Shown here: piece after piece, positions 1 to 35,364 of the stretch
Position numbering within the stretch: the stretch's first letter is position 1
Layout of the letters: every line of letters begins with the position of its first letter
Assembly (NCBI GenBank): GCA_009760855.2
Contig: WPIO01000039.1
Span: 2,717,501-2,781,500, forward strand
DNA from: Cristatella mucedo
Lineage: Eukaryota > Bryozoa > Phylactolaemata > Cristatellidae
DNA: 64,000 bases
Direction: 5' to 3'
The notes under the pieces: generated by a model
Database searches by the model: none
The model's input: only the letters and a program-made list of their open reading frames with translations
Told to the model about the DNA's origin: nothing
Translations under genes and position numbers: made by a program

Positions 1-280
1 GTACCTTAGTGACATTTTACACCGAACCCTCGTCAAAGTCATTGGCACAATAATTCTCCGGCTGACCATTAACTTTTACTATTTAAATGCACGGCATGCT
101 CTACCGTATGCAGGTGTTAAACATAACTATGAATTTAGATAGTTGCTCTTACTTTTGATGGCCCTCTTCGTTGATTTTCAAGCTGTTACACTAATTTTTA
201 AATGGATAACTGAGGCATCTGTGCTCAACTGCTCTTTTTTAAAGAGTTATAGAACTCTTTCCCATATGCTTATGTTTTAG

Positions 281-527
281 GTCTCACCGAAGACGACATC
301 ATTTCAAATTCCATTGTATTTCTGATTGCTGGCTACGATACAGTATCTACGTTCCTAAACTTTTTTTGCTATGCGATGGCAACGAATCCTGAGGCACAAA
401 AAAAGGCTTATGAGGAAATCACACAGCAGATAGGGGAGGCGGACGTGACCTACGACAAGCTCAGAGACCTTGCTTACCTCGAAATGTGCATGGACGAAAC
501 GCTGAGGATGTACCCTCCAGTTTTAAG
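281..527 (+). CDS. CYP-A exon (I-helix to K-helix)
   Basis: The exon follows a pyrimidine-rich acceptor (tatgttttag) and ends at a gtgagc donor. It starts at codon position 2 and ends at position 2. It encodes the oxygen-binding I-helix (AGYDTVST) and the ExxR motif (ETLR) followed by MYPPVLR. At 247 nt it matches the length of CYP-B exon 9. Confidence 0.93.
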
Positions 528-888
528 GTGAGCAGTGTGCCTAGTACCAGTTTGCAAATCATAATAGCCCTTTTTTAAGTTGAGCTGAATACACTCTATG
601 TTTTAATGTAGTTAACTCTTGTTGTGATTTTTGCAAAGAAATCGCGTTATCCATTGCAGTCAGCCAGGGGATAGCCTTAGCTCCTCATGTAGCTGCCTGT
701 AACCGGAGCATCACGAGCAGGTTGCAGTGCAGAGCACGAGGCACGATATGTACCCATTAACTGCAATTGACAGCTGTTTGCGATTACCACACTCATTACC
801 TGTATTTACATCACACATATATATATTTATTTATTTATGAATATACTTTTAAGGATTTGTTAAAATATGTAATATGTAAAAGTACATG

Positions 889-929
<41 letters not shown>

Positions 930-3898
930 CAGCAGCTACCAATGGCTGATAACTGGTGCCAACGGCTAGCCTAGACGTGTCTACAGCTATTTCCGAAAAC
1001 TAGCGGCAGAGACGGTAAAATGGTGAGCAGTTTGGAGGATCGAGAAGATCGGATAGGTAGGGTGTACGTGAGCTCGTGGTGTATAAAGCAAGTTGACTAC
1101 CGCTGGAGACTCTAGCTTACCGATGTTACCACATATGTTACTGTCAATCATTAAATAATGCTTTCTATACAGCATCTGTAAAGTGCCTAAAAAGAGATTC
1201 AGTCCTCTAAGGGCGCTATACAAATTTAATATTATTGCTTTTAATTACAAGTGAGAAGCATAGCTGAGTCCAGAGGCAGTTGAGGTAGTGAGTAGTCTGG
1301 AAGTAGCAGCCCAGGACAGCTGTAAAGGATGTGTCATAGTCGGCAGCAGGAGAGTAAGTGTCTTTTCATAGGAATCGTGGAAGTGAGCTACACAGTATAG
1401 TACGTGCAGAGCAAAAGCTTTCGTCACCAACGGTCTTTAAGCAAAAGAACGGAACAGCTAACTTAATGTCCATAGACATGCCACAGTGGCCTTTGTGTAG
1501 CCACCCAAAAAGGAATTTTAATAATCTAGCCCACACGGAATCAGGGAGCTAGCTATATTTGTTCGCAAATGGCCGTTGTAGACAGTCCCTAATCCTATAC
1601 CAAGATCGGGCGTGATGGCTAGCTCTGGAGGCAGTCTTTTTTATTGAATGATTCCAAATTTGAGCAGTTTTCAAAGACGACACTTAGATTCCGTGCACAT
1701 GGCAATGGTCGCCCAACAGCACCACTTATTAGACGACCAGTCATCTATTCCAGCCACAGGCTTGTGGTGTCCTATGAGTAGCAGGTCTGTGTTATCGTCG
1801 TTAAGTTTAAACAAATTTGTGAACATCTAGGATTGAATGTTTGCAAAGCAAGTATTCAATTTATTAGTCGCTGCAGCAGATTCCGATGGCTTAGACTGCA
1901 GATAAAGCTGAGTATCGTTGGCGTAGTAGTGATAGTTGATTCCTTGGGCTTGAATCAGTTTTCCCAAAAGTTAGATGTAAATGGAAAACAGATGAATGAG
2001 ACCTGAACCACAAACACCAAGGAGTGAACCCGTGTGAAAGGGTCGTTCAACCCTTAAAGGGGTCGCAACCTACAGGTATGGAACCGCTGAAGTACGATAT
2101 CGCGATCAACACGATCGAACGCAGGCGATTGATCTAGCAGGGCTAGGAGAGTGACAGGCCCGTCATCACTCTTGCATATGATGCCATTGCTTACACGGAG
2201 GAGAACAGTTTCAGTTGAGTGGTGTCGTTTAAATTCCGACTGAAATTTGTCTGTTCTTTTCAATTTGTGCTACAAGGTGCTTTGGGACATTTTTTCAAGA
2301 ATCTTTTACAAAAACGGAAGATGAGAAACAGGGCGATAGTTTTCAAAGTAAACCTCTAAATATAACTCTATAAATATTTCACGTATCGGTCTAACGATAG
2401 TAGATTTGAAGTACTTGGGCATAACCTCTTTTCCAGAAAAGCGTTTACAATCGTAGGTATGGCTCTGCTAAATTGGTCTGCGAGTTACGACCACAGAGGG
2501 GATAGGATAGGGTCTTAAGGACGTTAGCTCCTTTCACCTGACGTTTTTTAGGATATCGCATAGAAAAAGAATGGATTCACTAAGAATGCTATCTAAATAT
2601 TTTTTTATAATTAATAGGGTATATATATATATTGCCATATATGTATATATAAATATTTAATTTTTGTAGCGCCCCAAGAAAACTTAACCCGCATAGTGTT
2701 TGTGGCATTTTAGAGGGACAGATGAAGATACATTACATTGTAACACTTCCCTACAGTTTGCCTTTGCATCACTTTTGTAGGTTTGATGGGTGCAACTTCT
2801 GCATCTGCCAGAGTAAAACTGGCCAGCTTGGTTGCACGTATATGTTTTGCCCCAAGAATGACGTAGTCACTTCGGGTTGCAAAAAAGGCACGAAAGAAAG
2901 GGACGTCTGTTAAGGGCAACTCTTCTGTAGCAGTTTTGCTACCCGCGTTGTGCTCGTCAGGAAATTTGCTGCAAATTGTCACTTTTTTTATTCAACATAG
3001 TGATTGTCATTATGCTTTCAATTTTAGCTGGAAGAAGATTACTTTGCTACCAGTCAAACATTAATGGTAGCTTTAGGTAGCTTTAGTGGGGGCACTGTGA
3101 TCAAAAAATGACATTCAGTGTATTGCTAGAGCTGTACCAGTCGAACATTAGTAGTAGCTTTAGCGGTGGCACTGCGATCACAAAATGACACTTAGTGCAT
3201 TGTTAAAGCTGTGTCTATCATTCGGTGGAAAAAACTCTTAATCTCCTCAAGATAAGATAGGTGTGAACAGTGTTTAAATCCGTAGGACATTGCAGAAATT
3301 AGGGGATAAAGAAGCGAATGCGTTGGAAGTCTTACGAGGGAGGTCCACATTGCTCAGACCTAAGAAATCGTGTGTACACTAGAGTCGTGGCTGCGAGTTC
3401 ATAGGATCGTGACTCGCAAAACCGAACATTCTAACATGAAAAGGCTTAACGTACACAAGCAAGAGATAAGTTACTTAGCTGGAAAGTTCAAGAACAGGAA
3501 GCTGCCACTGAACTTAATTGGGGTTACTGAACGGAACTTCAGAAGTCCGTAGAATGCGTAGAACCAAGTTTAAAGTCCTAGTCCAGAACCTTATTTTGTG
3601 CAGTTACACATCATCCTATTATTATCCTGTGCTCATGCTTTCTGTGATGCGTCTATCCCAACACAGATAGGGCTTGTGCTGGACTTTTTAAGAAGGACGT
3701 GGCTGACCGGGGAATTGAGTTGTTGAGAGTTCAAATTTTGTTAAGAGCCAGCTTCAGATACCCCATCACTAGTTTGCCCAGCAAACTCCCTAGTAAACGC
3801 CGGGAAAACAACCAAGCATGTGTTTTACGAGCCAACGACACGTTATTTTAAAAGCATTTGCAAAGAGCTAAGAAGGAGAAGAATCAGAATTCACCTCA

Positions 3899-3976
<78 letters not shown>

Positions 3977-5489
3977 ATTTATTCAGGCGCCTCACATGTG
4001 CCTAGGGGCTCGAGCCTGCGACCTCAACCCGACCTTAGTCGGGGCGAGCACCTTAACCGCTGGACCAAACCAGCTCCCTTACGCTATATGTAATCTTTTA
4101 TTAATAACATTTAACGATAGGAAATTACATGGGCTTTATGCCACTATAAAGAAATGACAAATATTTATATTTTTCGGATCTCTATCGTAGGAATTAATAT
4201 TGCAAACGATCGACTGACTTCGATTGATGTGTTACTGATGCAGTGACTAATTATGCATCGTTATAAGGATAAGAGTGAAGCCTGCAGGCAGTTTTTCTTG
4301 CCTGTATATTTAAAGTGCCGAGACAAAAAGTCTCTTAAGACACTATACTTATGTGTTGTTATCATTAGTTTTATTGTTATATTTTACTCTTTCCAAATCG
4401 TATGCCGGCCAAATCAATGCTGCCTTAATTCTTGGTCGTAACTCTGCTGCATATATGACATTCATACTAATCAGTTTGTACATTTTTTCATCATACCTGG
4501 ATTAATCTTCATCTGATTGCCAATGAAAGGCAGAACTCTGCTCATAAAGCTTATCATTTTAGCTGATGGATACTCAGTGAAAGCAGTCAAAACTTCAAAG
4601 ACTCTAACCTTCCAATTCGGCCTAAACACGTTATTGGTACGCCCTGTTTACTTAGACATAACTCAGTTGTAGTTGACACGGGTTCTTCATTAGCTAGTTA
4701 ACCTAGGAGTAGCATGCTTGTTCAAAACGGGAAAAGTACTTCATCAATATCAATAAACGGGTTTTTTATTTGCCACTGCTGTGAATGATAGCATTCCAAG
4801 CTCGCATTTTAATTTCAGGCTTGACCGGAAGTGCAATAAAACGGCCACTGTAGGTCGGTTCACTATCACACTGGGTATGACGATCAATGTAGCGGTATAT
4901 GCAATGCATCACGACGTCGATTATTGGGAGGATCCCTTCACTTTCAAGCCTGAGAGGTATTGTGGTTTCTGGAGGTCAATAGGAAAGATGTGCTCTTTCC
5001 TTTTACTTTCATCTGCTTCGCATCAATGCGTCTTAGAGCTCTTTATCCCACAATGTACTTCCGGAGAATGGTTGTACTTATAGGTTTACTCCTGAAGCAA
5101 AAGCTCAGCGTCATCCTTGCGTTTATTTGCCGTTCGGTGCTGGGCCAAGGAATTGCATTGGCATGAGGCTGGCACTTTTGGAAGCCAAAGCGGCCATTGT
5201 TAATCTGTTGACCAAGTACGAGATTTGTACCTGCAGTGAAACAGCGGTACGTAAGAGGTCTACAAAAAATCTTTTTCCTCCGGGCCCCTGTCGGTGATGG
5301 ACAACATGCTCACGAATGCACTGCAGTATAGAGCTGTTTGACTTGTCCATGTAACGGGCGATTCGCTAATGATGTAATATGATACACTTCTTGCAGAAGC
5401 CGCCATTGAAGTTCGGTCCATCATTCAACCTACTATCGGTAGTCGAACCGATAAAACTAGCCTTCAGCAAGAGGCATCTGGCATATTGA
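281..5489 (+). CDS. CYP-A: cytochrome P450 (CYP3 clan), 3' half, exons 9-12 equivalent
   Basis: Haem-thiolate monooxygenase, expected to sit on the ER membrane and take electrons from P450 reductase. Only the last four coding exons lie in the window: 281-527, 4819-4956, 5084-5246 and 5397-5489. All have AG acceptors and GT donors. Phases run 1-2-2-0, and the lengths (247, 138, 163, 93 nt) equal those of the complete gene CYP-B downstream. Visible motifs are the I-helix AGYDTVST, the K-helix ETLR, the aromatic region FKPERF and the haem loop [11 protein letters not shown]. The frame is open to a TGA at 5487-5489. The 5' part must lie left of position 1. CYP3-clan membership is judged from motif style ([18 protein letters not shown]), not from an alignment. 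The gene looks functional as far as it is visible. It is the closest relative in the window of psi-CYP-C. Confidence 0.93.
528..1125. other. CYP-A intron, 5' part; nothing coding seen
   Basis: Non-coding intron sequence. It holds a (TA)n tract at about 893-925 and no recognisable exon or repeat-derived ORF. Confidence 0.6.
893..925. repeat. (TA)n microsatellite
   Basis: About 16 uninterrupted TA units inside the first visible CYP-A intron. Confidence 0.95.
1130..1240 (+). mobile_element. LINE 3' tail (CR1/L2-type), + strand
   Basis: Contains the family 3' end: CATCTGTAAAGTGCC, an AGAGATTCAGTCCTCT core and GGGCGCTATAC, ending in an AT-rich tail. It resembles the copy at 33.97-34.09 kb closely. 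It is a 5'-truncated insertion with no coding part. Confidence 0.8.
1245..1560 (+). repeat. Dispersed repeat R, copy 1
   Basis: About 315 bp that aligns by eye with 14.18-14.47 kb and 59.96-60.09 kb. Shared blocks are GAAGCATAGC, CAGTTGAGGTAGTGAGTAG, CATAGTCGGCAGCAG and CACAGTATAGTAC. No ORF of note. The class is unknown; it may be an untranslated part of a LINE or a non-autonomous element. Confidence 0.7.
1620..2510 (-). mobile_element. LINE reverse-transcriptase fragment, - strand, decayed
   Basis: Read on the minus strand and toward lower coordinates: NYRPVSHLPF (2330 region), QSEFKRHHSTETVLLRV and DGPVTLLALLDQSPAFDRVD (2263-2080), then DTQLYLQSKPSESAAATNKLN (about 1910-1850), which includes the catalytic DD-type motif region. 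These are the ordered RT blocks of CR1/L2-type LINEs. Stops and frameshifts show it is dead. Its 3' end is missing here. Confidence 0.85.
2520..3045. other. CYP-A intron stretch, nothing recognised
   Basis: AT-rich non-coding sequence with short TA runs near 2620-2660. No exon, RNA or repeat I can name. Confidence 0.5.
3048..3215. repeat. Imperfect 87-bp tandem duplication
   Basis: A unit starting TACCAGTCAAACATTA at 3048 recurs at 3135 as TACCAGTCGAACATTA. Both copies continue through GTAGCTTTAG, GGCACTG.GATCA and AAAATGACA. There are two copies with a few substitutions and small indels. Confidence 0.85.
3216..3900. other. CYP-A intron stretch, nothing recognised
   Basis: No coding or repeat homology visible; short ORFs here look random. 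Confidence 0.5.
3903..3973. repeat. (TC)n microsatellite
   Basis: About 35 CT units, a pure polypyrimidine tract on the + strand. It creates spurious Ser-Leu ORFs. Confidence 0.97.
3998..4082 (-). mobile_element. SINE-B head (tRNA-like), - strand
   Basis: On the minus strand it reads TGGTCCAGCGGTTAAGG, an A-box-like start, then GGTGCTCGCCCCGACTAAGG and GGCTCGAG. The copy at 48.0-48.17 kb has the same head joined to a LINE-like tail. Here the tail has been lost at the (TC)n tract. Confidence 0.7.
4083..4818. other. CYP-A intron end, nothing recognised
   Basis: AT-rich non-coding sequence up to the 4819 splice acceptor. Confidence 0.5.
4819..4956 (+). CDS. CYP-A exon (beta region to PERF)
   Basis: 138 nt after acceptor aatttcag and before donor gtattg. 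It encodes LDRKCNKTATVGRFTI through DPFTFKPER, the segment before the meander region. The intron upstream is about 4.3 kb, against 100 bp at the same place in CYP-B; it has been expanded by repeats including a long (TC)n tract. Confidence 0.92.
5084..5246 (+). CDS. CYP-A exon (haem-binding loop)
   Basis: 163 nt after acceptor cttatag, ending at donor gtacgt. It encodes FTPEAKAQRHP, then the Cys loop [20 protein letters not shown] with its invariant cysteine. The frame is intact. Confidence 0.93.
5397..5489 (+). CDS. CYP-A terminal exon
   Basis: 93 nt including TGA, after acceptor cttcttgcag. It begins KPPLKFGPSFN and ends HLAY-stop. Length and the opening KPPLKF match the last exon of CYP-B, which supports the boundary. 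Confidence 0.9.
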   Translation, partial: KPPLKFGPSFNLLSVVEPIKLAFSKRHLAY

Positions 5490-5852
5490 ATCAGGCTGGG
5501 GCGCCATGAGAACTGGATGTCGCCCTTATTTGGGACCAGCACATTGCTTATTTTTTGGGACAACTGAAATTATCTACTTGCTCAACGTACAGAAATTACT
5601 AGTGCGTACCTGTTTTCGATTCCATTGTGTTCTCTGTACACTAAGAAAATTGTTCTTGCGTATATTAACTGCTGAAAAGCGTTAGGAAAACATTAAGAAT
5701 ATTTTATTTTGATAATTCGGCGACATATTTAACGCTCAGGCGTGCTTTTCACAAGGACTTGGAGAATTTCACCAGGACTTATAGAATTTCACAATTTTTT
5801 CTCTACGTGAATGCAACATGCATTTGAACAAATCTATTGACTGACTCTCAAA

Positions 5853-5858
5853 AATAAA
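5853..5858 (+). terminator. Candidate polyadenylation signal of CYP-A
   Basis: AATAAA about 365 nt after the CYP-A stop. It is the first canonical hexamer I see downstream; the assignment is by position only. Confidence 0.55.
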
Positions 5859-6182
5859 TTCTTGTTCTGTCAAACTATTGCGATCGTTCTGTCAAGTTAA
5901 CCTCAACTGACTATGCACAAGTTAATGCCGACTTACTATGTACAAGTTAACGGTACGCATACGTATTCGTCGAATGTATTTGACCACTAACAAAGAAAAT
6001 ACTTAGACAATAGTAAGAAAGTGACAGGGAGTTAACAACCTTAAGCCATTTATTTTAGAGAAACGAATTCCTTATAAGTAGCAAGCCATCTTAAGACGTC
6101 TAAAATCACGTGCATCAATGGTTAGCAACTATTGAGGAATACCAAAAGTAACCTAAATTTTTAAAATTAGTGATTACTCATC

Positions 6183-6535
6183 AGCTTAGCTATATTTATA
6201 ATGAGTATTGTTTACTTTTATACGTGCCCAAACCAGACCAACTGTGAAAGCACATTAGGGACCATCTCAAAGTACAATCTTCATATTGAGTGACCTAATA
6301 ACTACGTTTTCAGGGTTCCGGGGACAAGATAAAGGCTAAATATTTATTAAATTATTCAGCCTAACTATATTTATAATGAGTATTTTGTACTTTTATACGT
6401 ACCCAAACAAGACTAACTGTGAAAGCACATTAGGGACCATCTCAAAGTACTATCTTCATATTGAGTGACCTAATAATACTACGTTTTCAGGGTCCCGGGG
6501 ACAGATCAAGGCTAAATATTTATTAAATTATTCAG
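6183..6535. repeat. Tandem duplication, 2 x about 175 bp
   Basis: A unit beginning AGCTTAGCTATATTTATAAT at 6183 repeats at 6358. Both copies share GTGAAAGCACATTAGGGACC, CTTCATATTGAGTGACC and CTAAATATTTATTAAATTAT. They differ by few substitutions and a 2-3 bp insertion, so the duplication is fairly recent. Non-coding. Confidence 0.92.
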
Positions 6536-7375
6536 CCATTCACAGCCGCAGCAAATCTATGCATCTCAGAAGGAGAACGTTTAGTGTAGGGTCTAGAGGG
6601 CTAGTGGTCCCCTTAGAATGGGCGACGATCTTCGAGATAACGTCACTGGTGGCAGGCTAGAAGGTGGACATTGAGGTAAAACAGGGAAGGTGAGGAATGC
6701 ACTGACTATGCTCCCTCAGGGTTGAGGAATGGTTTGGTCCACTATGCTCCCTGACCTCTGACTGAGGTCGTGGGTTCTCCCTTATGTGAAGCGCCTGGAT
6801 AGAGATGTTCTCTTGGGCGCTATACAAAATCATCATACGAATATATATAAGCTATATCTTAAAAGGTCTCTGCGAGAAGAAGAAAAAGGATCTGCGAGAT
6901 CACCACAAGGATCGCTAAAGGACCTGACATGAGATGTATTAAGGAGATGATTGATGGTCGACATCGGCATTTTTCGACTGCTTATTTGTAAATCCACTAA
7001 TAATGCACTTAATAAAGCACCCTTGGAGAAGTTATGCTTCATAGATGCTAAATTTTGCCTAAGACAGGGTGGATCGGAATGGACTGCAACAGTCCTCGAA
7101 TGCTAAGCGACGGAGTTGGTCCTGAGTCTGTGCGTGCTTTCTCAGTCGTTCGTTTAGTCGTCCTGGTTAGGTTCATGTCTGCTAGTAAACCATAGGTCAC
7201 CTAGGTGAGAGCGTAAAAGGCATTAGTTAAAAGAGCACACCAAATCCCGAGCATCGGCTAGTGTCTTACCGTATCATTCTACCAGCGAGGGCAGGTCGGC
7301 CAGACAATAGACCGGAAGGAGCAAGGAAGAAACGTCTGCTCAGCATGCAGGTCAAGATGGTAACCGGACAAAAGC
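6536..7375 (-). mobile_element. LINE internal fragment, - strand, with a SINE inserted
   Basis: Two segments, about 6536-6690 and 6836-7375, match the linker between endonuclease and RT in the near-full LINE at 25.62-26.28 kb. Shared blocks include TAGGGTCTA.AGG.CTAG, GACATCGGCATTTTT, AGTAAACCATAGG, GGTGAGAGCG and CATTCTACCA. The SINE-B copy lies between them. There is no LINE tail at this end. Confidence 0.75.
6690..6835 (+). mobile_element. SINE-B: tRNA-like head plus LINE-type tail
   Basis: The head includes TTTGGTCCACTATGCTCC and a B-box-like GTCGTGGGTTCTCCC. Directly after comes the LINE-type 3' end GAAGCGCCTGGATAGAGAT..TCT..GGGCGCTATACAAA. It appears inserted in an older LINE fragment. 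Such tail sharing lets a SINE use the LINE's reverse transcriptase; mobilisation here is inferred. Confidence 0.75.
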
Positions 7376-9500
7376 GCGCCGATGAGAGATAACTTTAAGA
7401 AATGCTGGTTTAAATAGATATTCATAATTATAAAATGTATTGCAGTAAAAGCATACATAATTTAACTAACATCGCATTCTATTGTATGCTAGCTTTTAAA
7501 TATATTTTGAAATCGTTTAGCTATATAGAAAGACTTAATATAGCCTAATGATGTTGGCCTACTTTTTAATTAGATGCTCAGGTTGCGTGCAACTTCTTGA
7601 AGGCAATCTGCTACTAGAACTGTTCCGAGGTAGATTCCTGACGTTTCGAGCACAAACATTCGGGTCCCACGAATAACTGTGGTACACAGCAATACAGCTG
7701 TCATTTTCACAATATTGTCAGAACATTGTGGTTTTAATTCCAAATTAAACAGAATGGTGTTACGGGTTTACCAACCAAGTGTCATGCCGTTGCGTTACCG
7801 CATTCTCGTGCGGAAGCTCTCGACGAGTTCGAATGCATACCACCACGCTCGCAACCCAACTACTCAGCTACCCGTCTGACGGTGAACGCACGTACTCTTG
7901 GAAATGCATAGTTGTTGTTGGGTTAACGAACGACTGAAGCCGAACGGCGGGTGCTGCCACGCTTGCGAGCACACAGGTACGTCACTCCGTATCCTCGTTG
8001 CTTAGATGTATTTAGGGTCCTCTCGCTAGTATGATCTAGTTCGCCCACTGTGTGTAACGCGTGCGTCTGTATTACAAAGTGCTGTATAACGGAGCTGTAC
8101 CCTTCGGACGCTAGCCCCGAGAGCGCCACGCGGACAGGGTTCCTCATAACTGGGTAGGGCCGGGTCAAGCGGAAATTGGCTGACCCCTTGTCTGGAATAT
8201 ACGCTGCAACATACAAATCGACGGTCAACAAGTCATCACGCCGATATGCGCATATTTTGAGAAACTTAATAATAAAATGGCACTTAGGAAAACCGTTATT
8301 ATATTCTCAGAAGGCTGTGTGATGTGCAAGAAAGGTACCTTCTATAGTAGTTTCACAGTGATTATAAAGATGGCCTTCTAGAGTAACGTTTCGTCTCAGC
8401 TTCGGGAAGTGTCTGCGGAACGAGATGGATTTGGCAAGTCTACATATATCTGTATATGATTTCCAGTATATTCATAACGGTGCTTACGGATCGGGCTAGA
8501 ATAAAGGTCAATGCTCAACGCGAATACTTTGGCTGCAGCGAGTTTGGTAATTATGATAATAGTAATAATGATACTAGTACATTTTGCATAGCGCTACAAG
8601 GAAATTCAATCTTTATTCAGGTGCTTTGCAACTTGCTGCAAGAGAAGCAATGGCTAACATTTAATGAAAGCAGTGTATGCTGCTGAGAAAAGCATGCAAA
8701 AGCACACAATTTATCTTAGTAAGGCTTGCACTCAAAGTCGTGCAAAAGACTTACTGCAGCTGATTCGTGGAACCCCCGATTAGTAACAGTTATTCAATCA
8801 TGCACACGTAAGCAATTTACTCACAAAAATCACCACGTCTACAAGGGTACTCAACAAAAACATGTCGCTTTCACCGGTGGCTGAGCCAGGATTTGATGGT
8901 AGAGGAGCAAGCTATGCATACTGATATGAAGGCTGGGGAAATCACGAGTCTAAACGCATGAGCGGCAGATGCGCATAACTTGAAGTTATGCGGTGGTCTA
9001 ACCAGTCGTCACCACTGCGGCCATCTCTTTCGCGCCATAACAATAAAAGAATAATGATAAAGTATATTTGTATCACAGAACTCAACCTCTTTGTGGGGAC
9101 ATGATTTATATATTTTGATAAAAACCCAGCCAATATGAACATTTATATCATGCATAGTACCAGCACGTATAAGCACACAAATTTCTATTCAAAAAATTGC
9201 TATGCAAACTTGTCGTTAGTGTCATACACCACTTATTGTTATTATTACCCGGTCGATGGCGCACTTGGAGGTTTCTGTACCCTGCCCCTCCGTCCTTCAA
9301 AAAAGAACGATTCCTGAGCCCGTAAGGCCCTCTAGAGCTTTGTGTTGCCTGAAAGTCACTGAAATGCTATCACCGCGAGAGCGCTAACACCCGCGGATTA
9401 AATAAGGAAGAAATGCACTGAGAACGTGCAACTGATACAGCACGCGCCCTGGCTGGAGGGGGGCAGATTTTGCGAGAGATGGTGCAATGGAATCTCAACC
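7376..9500. other. Intergenic region between CYP-A and CYP-B
   Basis: No gene recognised. About 7780-8250 is noticeably richer in CpG than its surroundings, and small ORFs there (for example 8231-7923 on the - strand) have no recognisable domain. About 8400-9400 is AT-rich and featureless to me. Confidence 0.5.
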
Positions 9501-9513
9501 TTGACCCGTACGT

Positions 9514-9527
9514 GGGCGGGTATAAAT
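9514..9527 (+). promoter_or_regulatory. CYP-B core promoter: GC box plus TATA box
   Basis: GGGCGGG (9514-9520) abuts TATAAAT (9521-9527), about 43 nt upstream of the CYP-B ATG at 9570. With the usual 25-30 nt spacing, transcription would begin near 9550 and leave a 5' UTR of roughly 20 nt. The initiation context CGATGG has a favourable G at +4. Position and sequence are seen; function is inferred. Confidence 0.6.
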
Positions 9528-9569
9528 GTAGCTGCTGGGCTTTTGCTAACCCTCAAGAGGTCGCCGGCG

Positions 9570-34231
<24,662 letters not shown>

Positions 34232-35092
34232 CCTGACTTACCATACCATGCCCAAGATCAGGGCTCTACAGAAGATTTGTTCGTGCTTGTGCACACGTAC
34301 TGTGTGATACATTGTCAATAGTTGTGATTTCTACAAATTCTTTATACATCTAATTACCCATATTTGAGTTTCTTATTTAAATTCTCCTGCAAAGTGCCTA
34401 CTTTAAAAAAATAAAGGATTATTGACGAGTAATACGTTTGCTTGGCTTAGACTGAGGAGCTCGGCTAACGATCCTGCTGCAAATGCACTGTGGTGCTGCG
34501 GTTATTTGTAACTGCACTGGTGTCGCCTGCTAAGGTACTTGAATATAGGCAGTACCCGGCAGCACTGCATATAAACGCACTAAATCGCTGCAGCTTGCAG
34601 GCAGTTGCATTGCATGTAATTGTTTGTTGTGGGATTTTCCCTGCACTGTAAATAATGGGATTTACCCTGTACCTGCTATAAATAGCCACTATGAATGTAA
34701 GTTCAATGTTGTTGGTTGATGGTTAGCATAAGGGGCTGCCTCCTAAATGTACACGACGGCCCATTTGAATTCCCCAGGAGGAACTATTCTTGCCATGGCA
34801 CTTAAAGCCTGCATGGTGGTGCAGTAATAGTCTTGCAGAGGCCACTGCTTAGGTGTCCACATTTCAGTTGGTCGGCTCTTTGGCTCTGGCCAGTGTTGGA
34901 GTGATCTGTGACCCCGACCTTGGACTTTCATCGAATGTGCTTACCGCAGGGTACTTTGGCAAAATGTTGTATGCTACAAGCTCCTGGTTGCATAGAAGTC
35001 GTCAAAGACTAACTTTTACTTAATGTTCGACATCTTTGCGTGTTGCGCATGCCGGTTATTGCAAATGCCCCAATCAGTAAATTGTTTTAGCT
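34232..35092. other. CYP-B 3' UTR and downstream intergenic DNA
   Basis: PolyA signal at 34410; no gene beyond it. Confidence 0.5.
34410..34415 (+). terminator. Polyadenylation signal of CYP-B
   Basis: AATAAA about 180 nt after the CYP-B stop, following an A-rich run. Confidence 0.7.
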
Positions 35093-35094
35093 TA

Positions 35095-35165
35095 TGTAAA
35101 TTGCCGAGAATGATATGTAATTCTCTTAGAGTGCTATCAAAAGGCTCTATTATTGTTGTTTTTGT
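35095..35165 (+). mobile_element. Degenerate LINE tail, + strand
   Basis: GTAAATTGCCGAGAATGATA, ATTCTCTTAGAGTGCTATC and a following ATTGTTGTT run. Confidence 0.5.
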
Positions 35166-35364
35166 TTCTGTTGTTGTTGTTTGCTTATCTGGTTAATTTC
35201 TTAGGCTCATTGTTGCTCTGCTTGAAGTAAGTACAAATGACAGCAAAATACTATTGATAGTAGAAGAACAAAGCATCTATGTCAAGGCTCCTTAGCTACG
35301 TATGTGGCATAGTGAAAATGTAGGCGTTACCAGCTCGTACTTCTTTCACTGGAAGAAAATATAT

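Noticed and set aside
34677-34698. TATAAATA followed by ATGAATGTAAGT, a possible first exon
   Set aside because: The ATG is too close to the TATA box, and no downstream exon resembling a gene start was found.
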